From JALYRV01 sp036675475 (GTDB taxonomy: Bacteria > Acidobacteriota > Vicinamibacteria > Vicinamibacterales > SCN-69-37): 51,689 nt of DNA. Positions 43,870 to 51,689 of this stretch are shown here, piece after piece. The position numbers and the translations under genes are program-made. The notes below the pieces were generated by a model that was given only the letters and a program-made list of their open reading frames with translations, did no database searches and was not told the DNA's origin. The DNA lies in contig JAKFEY010000005.1 in NCBI GenBank assembly GCA_036675475.1, positions 1-51,689 of the forward strand. The letters run 5' to 3'. The stretch's first letter is position 1. Each line of letters starts with the position of its first letter.

Positions 43870-44244
43870 TTAATCTTCCGCGCGAGCGGCGCCGCCCCAG
43901 TCGAACACGCCCTTCCGCCAGACGTAGGCGTAGCCCGAGAACAGCAGGGCGAAGAACACGACAATCTGGATGAAGCCGGCCCAGCGGAGGTCGCCGAGGG
44001 CCATCGCCCACGGATAGAGGAACGCGACCTCGATGTCGAACAGCAGGAAAATCATGGCCACGAGGTAGAACTTGACCGACTGCCGCTCGCGGGCGTCGCC
44101 CACGGGCGGCATGCCGCACTCGTAGGCCGCCATTTTTTCGGGCGTGGGCTTTTTCGGGCCGAGAAATTGCGATAGGAGGACGTTGCCGGCCGCGAAGGCG
44201 AAACCGAGTCCGAGCAGGATCAGAATTGGAAGCCAGCTGCCCAT
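43870..44244 (-). CDS. nuoA: NADH-quinone oxidoreductase subunit A
   Basis: The 124-residue three-helix membrane subunit has AAYECGMPPVGDARERQSVKF, DIEVAFLYPWAM and GYAYVWRKGVFDW. ATG 44244 (MGSWLPILILL) fits the family start. A longer frame from 44307 would add 21 residues and run through a promoter-like sequence. It is the first gene of the nuo operon and is divergent from the DUF3108 gene. Confidence 0.9.
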   Translation of the reverse strand: MGSWLPILILLGLGFAFAAGNVLLSQFLGPKKPTPEKMAAYECGMPPVGDARERQSVKFYLVAMIFLLFDIEVAFLYPWAMALGDLRWAGFIQIVVFFALLFSGYAYVWRKGVFDWGGAARAED

Positions 44245-44257
44245 AGAAACAAGCCAT

Positions 44258-44285
44258 GCTATCGGAACGGCGCGAAGTCCGTCAA
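44258..44285 (-). promoter_or_regulatory. Candidate nuo operon promoter
   Basis: On the minus strand TTGACG (44280-44285) and GATAGC (44258-44263) are 16 bp apart, placing the start site about 7-10 bp before ATG 44244. The -10 is weak, so this is only a candidate. It is the only promoter-like pair I see upstream of nuoA. Confidence 0.35.
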
Positions 44286-44326
44286 TGAAACCGTCCGTAT
44301 GGAGCATGTTACCGTCTTAATCAGTG

Positions 44327-45163
44327 ATGTACACGCGCAGCCGAGCTCTGACCACGACGACATTGATACTGGGCGTCGCCCTGCTTGCGGGCGCGCCTGA
44401 CGCCGGCCCGGCCGCGCTGGCGCAAGCCCGTCCGGCGGCGAAGAAGCCGGCTGCGGCCGCGCCTGCCGCCGAGCAGAAGGTGCCGTTCGCCGCGGGCGAG
44501 ACGCTCACCTACAACGTCGGCTGGTCGACGTATTTCACGGCCGGGACGGCGACCATGCGCGTGGCGGAGCGGCGGCCGATGGGTTCGCGCGCCGCGTACA
44601 TCCTCGTGGCCGAGGGCAAGCCCGGCTCGATCCTGTCGAAGCTCTACGATCTCTACTACAAGGCGGAAACGCAGCTCGACACGCGCTCGCTGCTGCCGCT
44701 GACGGCGTCGGTGTTTTCGAAGGAAGGCAGCCGCACGCGCGTGAAGACCACGCACTTCAAGGGCGCGGGGCGGACGGCCGACTATTCGGTGCAGACGGGC
44801 ACGCTCAACAAGCGGCAGCTCAGCGTCGCGCCGTACACGCAGGACGCGCTCTCGGCGATCTACGTGCTGCGCAAGGTCCTGTATCTCAAGCCGGGCGAGT
44901 ATCTGAAGATGCCGGTGACGAGCGGCGGCGACGTCTACAACGCCGACATCCGTGTCGCCGGCGCGCCGGAGACGGTCTCGACGCCTGCGGGCGCGTTCCA
45001 GGCGTGGAAGGTGTCGATCAACGCCATCGACACGGCCACGCGCCAGCCGGCCGCGCGCGGCATGCACGTGTGGTTCTCGAACGACGCGCGCCGCCTGCCG
45101 GTGAAGATGGAAGCCGGCCTTGCGGTCGGCGCGTTTACGCTGACGCTGGCGGGGGTCCGGTAG
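44327..45163 (+). CDS. DUF3108 domain protein, secreted
   Basis: The 278-residue protein has a signal-like N-terminus (TTTTLILGVALLAGAPDAGP) and a DUF3108 beta-barrel-like body: FAAGETLTYNVGWSTYFTAG, SKLYDLYYKAETQLD, and ARRLPVKMEAGLAVGAFTLT at the end. The family is periplasmic, function unknown. ATG 44327 is used, and GTG 44324 is equally possible. No ribosome site is seen, so the mRNA may be nearly leaderless. Confidence 0.82.
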   Translation: MYTRSRALTTTTLILGVALLAGAPDAGPAALAQARPAAKKPAAAAPAAEQKVPFAAGETLTYNVGWSTYFTAGTATMRVAERRPMGSRAAYILVAEGKPGSILSKLYDLYYKAETQLDTRSLLPLTASVFSKEGSRTRVKTTHFKGAGRTADYSVQTGTLNKRQLSVAPYTQDALSAIYVLRKVLYLKPGEYLKMPVTSGGDVYNADIRVAGAPETVSTPAGAFQAWKVSINAIDTATRQPAARGMHVWFSNDARRLPVKMEAGLAVGAFTLTLAGVR

Positions 45164-45204
45164 ACGGCTTCGCCCTGCTTGACGGCTTGCCCAGGCTGTT
45201 AAAA

Positions 45205-45217
45205 GTAGTTATTCTAC
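45205..45217. promoter_or_regulatory. Possible antitoxin operator (GTAG-N5-CTAC)
   Basis: A short dyad GTAG-TTATT-CTAC lies 8 bp before the Phd-like ATG and overlaps a TATTCT box that could be the -10. Phd/YefM antitoxins usually repress their own operon at such palindromes. Assignment to this one is inference. Confidence 0.35.
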
Positions 45218-45224
45218 CTACATC

Positions 45225-45470
45225 ATGAAGGCGAACACTCGTGTCGCCGCGGCCGAGGCGAACCGACGCTTTTCGAGCCTCCTGCGCCACGTCAAACAAG
45301 GCCGTACCTTCGTCGTCACCAGTCATGGGAAGCCGGTCGCGAAGATTGTGCCGGCGACGAACGACGGCACCGAGCGCGCGGGAGCGCGCGGGGTGCTGCT
45401 GCGGCGGTTGCGCAGCCAGCCCGTGCAGCGCGTCAAGCGCTGGACGCGCGACGAGCTGTACGACCGCTAG
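45225..45470 (+). CDS. Phd/YefM-family antitoxin
   Basis: The 81-residue protein has the Phd/YefM fold signature RVAAAEANRRFSSLLRHVKQ followed by GRTFVVTSHGKPVAKIVPAT. The C-terminal tail (LRRLRSQPVQRVKRWTRDEL) would wrap the toxin. It lies 24 bp before a PIN-domain gene, the standard antitoxin-first order. Confidence 0.88.
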   Translation: MKANTRVAAAEANRRFSSLLRHVKQGRTFVVTSHGKPVAKIVPATNDGTERAGARGVLLRRLRSQPVQRVKRWTRDELYDR

Positions 45471-45494
45471 GAACCCCGCCCGGGAGGCCGACGC

Positions 45495-45938
45495 GTGACC
45501 ATCGCGATCGACACCAATGTGCTCGCGTATGCGGAAGGCACCAATGGCGCGGCCATGAAAAACCGGGCGCTTGATCTCATTGAACGCCTCCCCGCCGACT
45601 CGGTCGTCGTTCCCGCCCAGGTCCTGGGCGAACTCTTCAACGTGCTGGTGCGCAAGGCCGGCAGGCCTCCGACCGTCGCGCGCGAGGCCATCCTGACGTG
45701 GCAGGATGCGCACGACGTGGCGCCCACGTCGTCGGCAGTCATGGCACGTGCGGCGGATCTGGCCGCCGACCACCGGCTCGGCATCTGGGACGCGGTGATT
45801 CTCGCCGCATCCGCGGAAGCCGGCTGCCGGCTCCTGCTCTCGGAAGATCTCCAGCACGGATTCACCTGGAGCGGCGTGACGGTGGTCAACCCATTCGCCG
45901 AGGAACCGCATCCTTTGCTCGGCGCGCTCCTCGGGTGA
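45495..45938 (+). CDS. PIN-domain toxin (VapC-like ribonuclease)
   Basis: The 147-residue protein has the four acidic positions of PIN nucleases: IAIDTNVLAYAEG (Asp6), VLGELFNVL (Glu), LGIWDAVILAAS (Asp) and LSEDLQHGF (Asp). It would cleave RNA when freed from its antitoxin. GTG 45495 is chosen with GGGAGG 7 bp upstream. The target RNA is unknown. Confidence 0.88.
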   Translation: MTIAIDTNVLAYAEGTNGAAMKNRALDLIERLPADSVVVPAQVLGELFNVLVRKAGRPPTVAREAILTWQDAHDVAPTSSAVMARAADLAADHRLGIWDAVILAASAEAGCRLLLSEDLQHGFTWSGVTVVNPFAEEPHPLLGALLG

Positions 45939-45972
45939 GCGTGGGAAGGCAACCTGAGATAATCTGCCCTTC

Positions 45973-47364
45973 TTGGCCGAAAAACCCCTGCAGGATTTGG
46001 TGGCGCGGCTCGAGCGCGAACGGCTCGACGCTGACAGGCGCTACAACGACGCGCTGACGGCGCTCGATGCGGCGTCGCGCGCGCTGGGCGAGGCGGGCGG
46101 TGTTGCGGGGGGCAGACCGGTGGCGGGGCGGGCGCCGGTGCCCTATGACCCGTCGCAGCTGCCGCGCGCGAACGAGACGTGGGAGATTCTGGCGGCCAAA
46201 CCCGCGCGGCGCGCGACCCAGTTATTCAGTGCCTTCGTCTGGAAGCTGATCGGCCCGATCTTCGAGCGCCAGCAGCAGTTCAACGCCGCGCTGGTCGACC
46301 ATCTCAATCGCAACATCGGCGCGCATGTCGAAGCCGCGGAAGCGATTGCCGCGGTGCGCGCGTCGATCCAGGCTGACCACGCCGCGCGCGCGGCCTTCCA
46401 GAGCGCACTGATTGCGTATCTGCAGACGATCACGGAATACGTCGACACCAAAGACCGCGCCCTCGGCGGACCCGAGTTGCGCGAACAGATTGTGCTTGCC
46501 AACGAGCGCACGCTCGCGCTGAAGAGGGAGTTCGCGGCGCTCGCCGCCAGGCCACCCTCCTTCGCGCTCCACGCTCCGGAGGGCAAGCAGGCTCAACCAG
46601 CAACCAGCCGCCAGCAACCAGCAACCGACTTCTCCTACGTCGGCTTCGAAGATCGCTTCCGCGGCTCGCAGGAGGAAATCAGCGCGCGGCTTGCGGACTA
46701 CGTGCCGCTCTTCGCCGGCGCCAACCTTCCAACCGCAAGCCTTCCAACCCTCCAACCCTCCAACGACGCGTTCGTCTTGGACGTGGGCTGCGGCCGCGGA
46801 GAGTTGCTCGCGCTGCTGTCAGAGGCCGGCGTGCCGGCGCGCGGCATCGACGTCAACGGCGAGATGGTGGCGATGTGCCGCGAGCGCGGGTTCAACGCCG
46901 AGCAGGCCGACGCGCTCACCTATCTCGAGTCGCTGCCTGATGCCAGCCTCGCGGGGCTCACGGCCATTCAGGTCGTGGAACATCTCGAGCCCGGTTACCT
47001 CGCGCGCTTTCTCGAGGCCGCGTTCCACAAGCTGCGTCCAGGCGCGCCGATGATTCTCGAGACGATCAACCCCGCGTGCTGGATGGCCTTCTTCGAGGCC
47101 TACCTCCGCGACCTCACGCACGCGCAGCCCATCCACCCCGACACGCTGAAGTTCCTGCTGCAGGCCAGCGGCTTCACGTCGGTGGATGTACAGCTGCGCT
47201 CGCCGGTAACTGCGGCCGATCGATTGGAAAATGTAGATCGACCCGAGGCCGCTGACACACCTCTGGCCCTGAGAGCCACCATCGACGCGCTCAACGCGAA
47301 CGCCGACAAACTCAACGCGCGGCTGTTTGGGTTTATGGATTACGCGGTTATCGCGCGGCGGTAG
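45973..47364 (+). CDS. Class I SAM-dependent methyltransferase with N-terminal helical domain
   Basis: In this 463-residue protein residues 1-200 are helical (LVARLERERLDADRRYNDAL, FERQQQFNAALVDHLNRNIG). Residues 265-400 form a methyltransferase with FVLDVGCGRGELLALLSEAG and QVVEHLEPGYL. It resembles EPS/O-antigen-cluster methyltransferases. Two repeat-coded segments lie between the domains, at 207-219 and 250-264. The start is TTG 45973. GATAAT 10 bp before it could be a -10, making the mRNA leaderless. The 3' end overlaps the convergent ligase-like gene by 17 bp. Substrate unknown. Confidence 0.78.
   Translation: MAEKPLQDLVARLERERLDADRRYNDALTALDAASRALGEAGGVAGGRPVAGRAPVPYDPSQLPRANETWEILAAKPARRATQLFSAFVWKLIGPIFERQQQFNAALVDHLNRNIGAHVEAAEAIAAVRASIQADHAARAAFQSALIAYLQTITEYVDTKDRALGGPELREQIVLANERTLALKREFAALAARPPSFALHAPEGKQAQPATSRQQPATDFSYVGFEDRFRGSQEEISARLADYVPLFAGANLPTASLPTLQPSNDAFVLDVGCGRGELLALLSEAGVPARGIDVNGEMVAMCRERGFNAEQADALTYLESLPDASLAGLTAIQVVEHLEPGYLARFLEAAFHKLRPGAPMILETINPACWMAFFEAYLRDLTHAQPIHPDTLKFLLQASGFTSVDVQLRSPVTAADRLENVDRPEAADTPLALRATIDALNANADKLNARLFGFMDYAVIARR
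46593..46628. repeat. CAGCAACC word repeat inside the methyltransferase gene
   Basis: Four CAACCAGC/CAGCAACC words in a row are read in frame as QPATSRQQPATD. The words match those before tuf and, in reverse complement, those at the NuoM tail (which ends QQPATVGGAR). Confidence 0.85.
46721..46764. repeat. CCTTCCAACC word repeat inside the methyltransferase gene
   Basis: Copies of CCTTCCAACC and CCCTCCAACC in tandem are read as NLPTASLPTLQPSND, immediately before the SAM-binding motif. This is the second low-complexity insert in the same gene, 92 bp after the first. Confidence 0.85.
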
Positions 47365-49390
47365 CCACCATCGCGCCGTGCGGCGGGTTGGCGACGAATT
47401 CCCAGTCTTTCAGGATCAGGCCGCGCGCGGGCACGCTGCCGTTTGTGGCGGGACGGTCGACGATGGTCTGCAGCAGCATGCGATCGGGCTGCCCTTCCGG
47501 CACCTTGATGTAGATTTCGCGCCAGCCGCGATCGCCGATCACGAAGTGCGCGACCTGCGCATCCCCTTGAAGGATCTGCACATGGACGGGCGATGACGCG
47601 GCATCGTCATGCGCGAGCTGAAAGGCGAGCTTGAGGTATGCGCCCGGCACCGCATAGAAGACCGCAACGCCGTGTTCGTCCGTGTAACGCACGATGCCTT
47701 CGTCGGTGTCGACGGGACGCGACACGCCGTTGACGTAATCCCAGGCGGCCATCAGCGCGCGGTGCGGCGGACGCAGCCGGCTTTCACCCACAACGGTGGT
47801 GGCGGCCACGAACACCAGCGCCAGCAGCCAGACGGCCGCCCATCCCGCGCGGCGATCCGCGAGGCGCGCGAGCCATCGCGGCCGATCGATGTCGGGGCTC
47901 AACTTCACGAGCCAGAACGCAAACACCCAGAACGAGAGCGACACGAAGATATTGCGCGTCGGCATGCTGACGAGCGAAATCAGCGCAAGCCCGATGACGG
48001 CGGCCTTCACGCCGGTTGCTTCGACGAGCCCTTCGCGCGTGGGCGCAGCGCGCCACACGAACAGCGCGAACACCGCGCCCCAGAGAAGCCACCCGAGGCT
48101 GCCGAGCAGGCCGAGCTCCGCGAGCTGATGCCGGTACCAGCTCTGCGCGTTGTCGAAGTGCGAGCGCGTCGCGCCGTTGGTGACCACGTACGCGTAGTCG
48201 GGATAGATCGTTTCGAAGGTGCCTGCGCCGACGCCCACGGCCGGCGAGTCCTTGATCATTTGGACGGACGCCGTGCCGAATGGACCGAAGCGGTTCCAGA
48301 ACTCGAACTCGACAAACTTCTCGAGCGCTTCCCTGTTCGGCTCGGGAAGAGACGCGACGACGCGTGAGATCGGATCCATCCCGAAGCGCGCGTGCGCGCC
48401 AAACCTGCCGAGTGCCGCCAGCAGGACCGCCATGACGAGCACCGCCGTGGCGACCGCGCCAAGCCGGCGGAGGTTCGATCGGCCCCGCCCGCGCAGTCCC
48501 GCGAGCGCGATGAATGCGAGCCCGAAGAGCGCGGCGAGCAGCGCCATCCGCGACCCCGTCGCCCAGACGCCCGCCCAGAGCAGCAGCGTCAGCGACAGCG
48601 CCGTCGCGAACAGCAGCGGCGCGGAGGTCAGCGCGAGCGACAGCGCCGGCGCGCTCCAGAGTCCCCCGAGAGCGCCGAAGGCGTTGCCGTCGAGCAGTCC
48701 GCCGGCCGCCCGGCCGTAGTATGCCCATTGGTGCGCGCTCAGAAACTCGATGTCGATCGTCCACTGGTAGACCGCCAACGCAGATCCCAGTGCCAGGCCG
48801 ATGGCGAGCGGCAGCAGGATCGCGCGTCGGAACGGCCACGCGTCGCGCTCCGCAAACGCGCCGAACATCGCGTCGAACCACAGGATGCCGGCGATCTGCG
48901 GCAGCACCGCCGTCAGCATGGTGACGATGATGACGGCCGGCGGGCCGCCGAGTCCGCTGTTGGCGAGCGTGTACTCGTCGAGCGAGCCCCACATGAAGTT
49001 CATCTCGCGGAACGCAATGAGCGGCCATCCGAGCGCGAGGATCAGGGCCCAGAATGCGAGCGGCAGCCGCCATGCCGGAGGCAGGTGCCAGTGCGCCGGA
49101 TGCGCGGCCGCCAGGATGCCGCCGAGCAGTCCCGCGAGCCAGATCGCGTAGTACGAGAACGTGAAGAACTCGCGCGTCGCATGAAAGATCGCTGGATAGA
49201 TGTAGGCCGCGATCAGCAGCGGCGCCCATCCCCACACCGGGAACACGCGCACCAGCGCATACCCGGCGACGAGCGCGCCGATGGTGAGTGGCAGCAGCGG
49301 CGCCCATTCGCGTGAGCCGAGCCAGGCCTGCACCAGCAGGCCCGCCGCGGTGGACGCGAGGATCAGGAGTTTGGCGGCTGCAGCCATCAC
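47348..49390 (-). CDS. O-antigen ligase / polymerase-like membrane protein with C-terminal extracytoplasmic domain
   Basis: The 680-residue protein has about twelve hydrophobic segments and the Wzy_C-type signature VGVGAGTFETIYPDYAYV followed by FDNAQSWYRHQLAELGLLGS. Residues about 520-680 are soluble, with a beta-rich region. It probably polymerises or ligates the exopolysaccharide. It lies 4 bp after the GspG-like gene, in the same unit as the polyprenyl glycosylphosphotransferase. Confidence 0.8.
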   Translation of the reverse strand: MMAAAAKLLILASTAAGLLVQAWLGSREWAPLLPLTIGALVAGYALVRVFPVWGWAPLLIAAYIYPAIFHATREFFTFSYYAIWLAGLLGGILAAAHPAHWHLPPAWRLPLAFWALILALGWPLIAFREMNFMWGSLDEYTLANSGLGGPPAVIIVTMLTAVLPQIAGILWFDAMFGAFAERDAWPFRRAILLPLAIGLALGSALAVYQWTIDIEFLSAHQWAYYGRAAGGLLDGNAFGALGGLWSAPALSLALTSAPLLFATALSLTLLLWAGVWATGSRMALLAALFGLAFIALAGLRGRGRSNLRRLGAVATAVLVMAVLLAALGRFGAHARFGMDPISRVVASLPEPNREALEKFVEFEFWNRFGPFGTASVQMIKDSPAVGVGAGTFETIYPDYAYVVTNGATRSHFDNAQSWYRHQLAELGLLGSLGWLLWGAVFALFVWRAAPTREGLVEATGVKAAVIGLALISLVSMPTRNIFVSLSFWVFAFWLVKLSPDIDRPRWLARLADRRAGWAAVWLLALVFVAATTVVGESRLRPPHRALMAAWDYVNGVSRPVDTDEGIVRYTDEHGVAVFYAVPGAYLKLAFQLAHDDAASSPVHVQILQGDAQVAHFVIGDRGWREIYIKVPEGQPDRMLLQTIVDRPATNGSVPARGLILKDWEFVANPPHGAMVATAAR

Positions 49391-49394
49391 TCGA

Positions 49395-49853
49395 TCAGCG
49401 AACGAGTGCGGCGATATCGTCGCCGGAGGGAGCGGAAGCGTTAAGCGGCGTTTCGATGGATCCGTTCGGCCCCGCGGAAATGAGCAGGCCGCCGGCGCCG
49501 CGGCCGGCTTCCGGCACGTGAAGCAGGTAGCAGCGTCCCCATGGATCCTGCGGCCAGGAGGCTTCGAACGCGCGTCCGGCCGCGACCGGCGCCTGCAGCC
49601 ATGCGAGTCCCGCGCTCGAGGCCTGCGGCAGCCGGCACCCGGAACCGGCGAGCACCGCGCGCGCGCCGGCGGCTTGGCGGAGTTCGTCCATCCGCGCCGC
49701 GAGCTGGGCCGCCGCGGCTGACGCGGTCTCGGTCGCGCGCGCGATCCGCCACTGCGCGAGCGTGTACGCCGCCGCGGGCGGCAGCACCGCTGTCAGGACA
49801 ACGAGCAGCACGACCATCGCGGCGACGCGCCGCCCGTCGAATGGGTTCGCCAT
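49395..49853 (-). CDS. Membrane-anchored protein with GspG/pseudopilin-like C-terminus
   Basis: The 152-residue protein has one N-terminal membrane helix (VAAMVVLLVVLTAVLPPAAA) and a helix with ARMDELRQAAGA. The C-terminal part has SWPQDPWGRCYLLHV and LLISAGPNGSIETP, which resembles the DPWG and SxGPDG segments of major pseudopilin GspG. The prepilin-peptidase motif (GFTLxE) is absent. Function in the polysaccharide cluster is unknown. Confidence 0.6.
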   Translation of the reverse strand: MANPFDGRRVAAMVVLLVVLTAVLPPAAAYTLAQWRIARATETASAAAAQLAARMDELRQAAGARAVLAGSGCRLPQASSAGLAWLQAPVAAGRAFEASWPQDPWGRCYLLHVPEAGRGAGGLLISAGPNGSIETPLNASAPSGDDIAALVR

Positions 49854-49854
49854 G

Positions 49855-51222
49855 TCAGCGTCCCTTCAGGGAAAACATCGTGCGCACCGTGCGCAGCAGA
49901 ATGCCGATGTCGAACGCGAGCGACTGGTGCTTCACGTAGTACAGGTCGTACTCCAGCTTCACCATCGCATCGTCCACCGAATCGGTGTACTTGTGGCTCA
50001 CCTGCGCCCAGCCGGTGAGGCCGGGCAGGACCGCGAGTCGCGCGCGATACAGCGGCACTTCGCGTTCGAGCATGTCGACAAAGGCGGGCCGCTCGGGCCG
50101 CGGCCCGACCATGCTCATGTCGCCGCGGATCACGCACCAGATGTTCGGCAGCTCGTCGAGCCGCGTCTTGCGCAGGAACCGTCCGACGCGCGTCGTGCGC
50201 GGATCGTTCTTCGGGCTCCACTGCGGCCCTTCCCGCTCCGCGTCCTTCTGCATCGTCCGGAACTTCATGATCCAGAACTCGCGGCCGCCGCGTCCGAGGC
50301 GAATTTGCCGGTAGAGGACGGGACGCCCCGAGTCGATCAGAATTGCCGTCGCGATGAACGGGGTCACGAGCAGCGTGAAGATGCCGACGACGGCGCCGCC
50401 CGCGACATCCAGCAGGCGCTTGGCCACCGAGGGTTCGGCGAGGTGCGCGGTGCCGATCAGATTGCTCAGCACCCACGTGGGGCCCAGGTGGCGTACCGGC
50501 ACGCGCTGGAACGTGTGTTCATACAGGTCGCTGAGTGCGGCGACTTCCAGGCCCTGCACCTGGCACAGCAGCGCGCCCTCGGCGACGGCAGGGGGCACGT
50601 CTCCGGTGGCGGCGACGATGAGATCGGTGGCCTCGAGGTTTCGCGCGACGTCGAGCAGGTCGGCGCCCTTGCGCAGCGGCAGGCCTTCCGCGCGCGCGTG
50701 CTCGCCGACGACACCGGCGAGGTGCAGATCGCCGAACGACGGGTGCCTGAGAATTTCGAGGGCGCTGTCGATGGCGCCGCCCTCGCCCACGACGAGCACG
50801 CGCCGGCTGCGCCCTTCGCGCGTGATCATCCAGCCGGCGATCAGGCGCGCGGCGAACGTGAGCAGCGCCGCGTCCCAGATGAAATACATCGCCACGAGTC
50901 GCGGCAGCACCGCGCGGCCCGAGGCGAAGAAGACGGCGAGGTAGGCGATGAGGATGGCCGCGGCGCCGCGAAGCAGTGCGCGGCGGGTGGCCGCCGGATC
51001 GAGCGCGTAGTGTGGATTGCGCGCGTAGGAGATGGCGACGAGCCAGATGGGCACCGCGATGACCCACGGCCAGCGCTCGGCGACGAACGCCCCGCCGAAT
51101 TGATGGCCGGCGGTGAGCGACCACGTCCACAGCGAGAGGAGGAGCGCCGCGAACGCGGCCAGCGCGTCGGCCGTGAACAGCAGCAGGCGCCGCTCGCTGT
51201 GCCGGAAGGGGCTGAGCGCCAT
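49855..51222 (-). CDS. Exopolysaccharide polyprenyl glycosylphosphotransferase (WcaJ/WbaP type)
   Basis: It starts glycan assembly by moving a sugar-1-phosphate to undecaprenyl phosphate. The 455-residue protein has four or five N-terminal membrane helices, a Rossmann-like middle (SRRVLVVGEGGAIDSALEIL) and the sugar-transferase domain KRLLDVAGGAVVGIF, PVLYRQIRLGRGGREFWIMK, LRKTRLDELPNIWCVIRGDM and SMVGPRPERP. The start shares a base with the stop of the upstream gene (TGATG). Confidence 0.92.
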   Translation of the reverse strand: MALSPFRHSERRLLLFTADALAAFAALLLSLWTWSLTAGHQFGGAFVAERWPWVIAVPIWLVAISYARNPHYALDPAATRRALLRGAAAILIAYLAVFFASGRAVLPRLVAMYFIWDAALLTFAARLIAGWMITREGRSRRVLVVGEGGAIDSALEILRHPSFGDLHLAGVVGEHARAEGLPLRKGADLLDVARNLEATDLIVAATGDVPPAVAEGALLCQVQGLEVAALSDLYEHTFQRVPVRHLGPTWVLSNLIGTAHLAEPSVAKRLLDVAGGAVVGIFTLLVTPFIATAILIDSGRPVLYRQIRLGRGGREFWIMKFRTMQKDAEREGPQWSPKNDPRTTRVGRFLRKTRLDELPNIWCVIRGDMSMVGPRPERPAFVDMLEREVPLYRARLAVLPGLTGWAQVSHKYTDSVDDAMVKLEYDLYYVKHQSLAFDIGILLRTVRTMFSLKGR

Positions 51223-51689
51223 CAGTCGGCTCTCAGCGTCGACAGCGCGAACGGAAGTACGACGAGTTTCGGCACGCGAGACACAAGGTACAACATCAGC
51301 GCGTATGCGAGGGCTGGCGCCTCAGGCACGCCCCACAGCGCGAGCGTCTGCACCGTCACCACCTGCGACACGCCGACGGCGCCCGGCACGGGCACGACGG
51401 CGCCGCCGATCTGCACCGCGATGACGGCCACCGCGGCGCTGATGGCGGGCGCGTCGAGATCGAACGCGCGGAGTACCAGCCACGCGGTGAGCGTCGAGCC
51501 GGCCATGACGGCGGCGCTCCACACGAGTGCCGCGCCCGCGGGGGCCGGCCGTGCCACGCGGTGCAGGCCGCGCAGCAGCAGGTCCACCTGGCGCGCGATC
51601 CAGGCGCGCGGCCGTTCGGGCAGCGCGCGCGTCAGGCCGGCGGTCGCGCGATCGACGCCGCCGCGAAATCGCACGAGCAGCAGCGCCGC
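51222..51689 (-). CDS. Flippase-like / LPG-synthase-type membrane protein, C-terminal part (cut by window edge)
   Basis: The frame is open to the window end, so only the last 155 codons are visible. At least three hydrophobic segments and GGAVVPVPGAVGVSQVVTVQ followed by TLALWGVP match the end of UPF0104/lysylphosphatidylglycerol-synthase transmembrane domain proteins. These often accompany polysaccharide genes. The apparent internal GTG at 51674 is probably not the start. Confidence 0.65.
   Translation of the reverse strand, partial: AALLLVRFRGGVDRATAGLTRALPERPRAWIARQVDLLLRGLHRVARPAPAGAALVWSAAVMAGSTLTAWLVLRAFDLDAPAISAAVAVIAVQIGGAVVPVPGAVGVSQVVTVQTLALWGVPEAPALAYALMLYLVSRVPKLVVLPFALSTLRAD

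Noticed and set aside
43833..43964. N-terminal extension of nuoB
   Set aside because: It reads antisense through a REP-like hairpin and nuoA and has no NuoB similarity.

Overview
This window looks like chromosomal DNA of a GC-rich bacterium, most likely an Acidobacteriota member. That placement is an inference. It rests on the 803-residue duplicated orphan permease (ADOP type) at 5140-7551, an MXAN_5187-like protein, the high GC content, and dense housekeeping genes with short overlaps. I see no phage, plasmid, rRNA or CRISPR.

Layout. (1) 1-993: the 5' end of tuf, preceded on the same strand by four tRNAs in the order Thr(TGT)-Tyr-Gly-Thr(GGT). This is the order of the thrU-tyrU-glyT-thrT-tufB operon of E. 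coli. (2) 994-10709: rlmB, gltX, a fused ispDF, plsC-like, PIN/TRAM and radA. This resembles the Bacillus yac cluster (radA-yacL-ispD-ispF-gltX-rlmB) without disA, and it is split by a plus-strand ADOP permease and a divergent B3/B4-domain gene. (3) 10752-23619, all minus strand: TPR protein, DUF4292-like lipoprotein, ispE, tRNA-Gln, prs, rplY, pth, rpsF-rpsR-rplI, dnaB (with a full-length intein), alr, an ankyrin protein and a DUF885 protein. (4) 23709-27594: a lipopolysaccharide block (Trm112-like, O-antigen ligase, heptose kinase, ArnT-like transferase). (5) 27594-32123: purH, a cold-shock gene with a structured leader, two hypothetical genes and selA. (6) 32171-44244: a respiratory complex I operon nuoA-B-C-D-E-F-H-J-K-L-M-N, with nuoG and nuoI absent. 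(7) 44327-51689: a DUF3108 protein, a Phd/PIN toxin-antitoxin pair, and an exopolysaccharide block (methyltransferase, Wzy/ligase-like protein, GspG-like protein, polyprenyl glycosylphosphotransferase, flippase-like protein truncated by the window end).

The most unusual feature is a set of short repeats in intergenic gaps and also, in frame, inside essential genes. At least four kinds can be seen. (a) REP-like units have a GTAG head, an 8-bp stem and a TTCA loop. One forms the IspD-IspF linker, a doubled copy lies between pth and rplY, and one lies between nuoA and nuoB. (b) A perfect 23-bp inverted repeat encodes the linker between the two catalytic domains of PurH. (c) A composite GC-rich element of about 70-100 bp occurs three times in the nuo region. 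One copy is bracketed by an exact 22-bp duplication of the nuoD ribosome-binding site and start codon. (d) Low-complexity word repeats (units of about 6-10 bp, different word at each site) lie between genes, form gene termini, or lie inside genes (ispE, nuoM, nuoL, methyltransferase). In coding regions they sit at domain linkers, termini or loops. Together they suggest a chromosome heavily colonised by non-autonomous repeats that tolerates them as protein linkers. No transposase that could move them is in the window.
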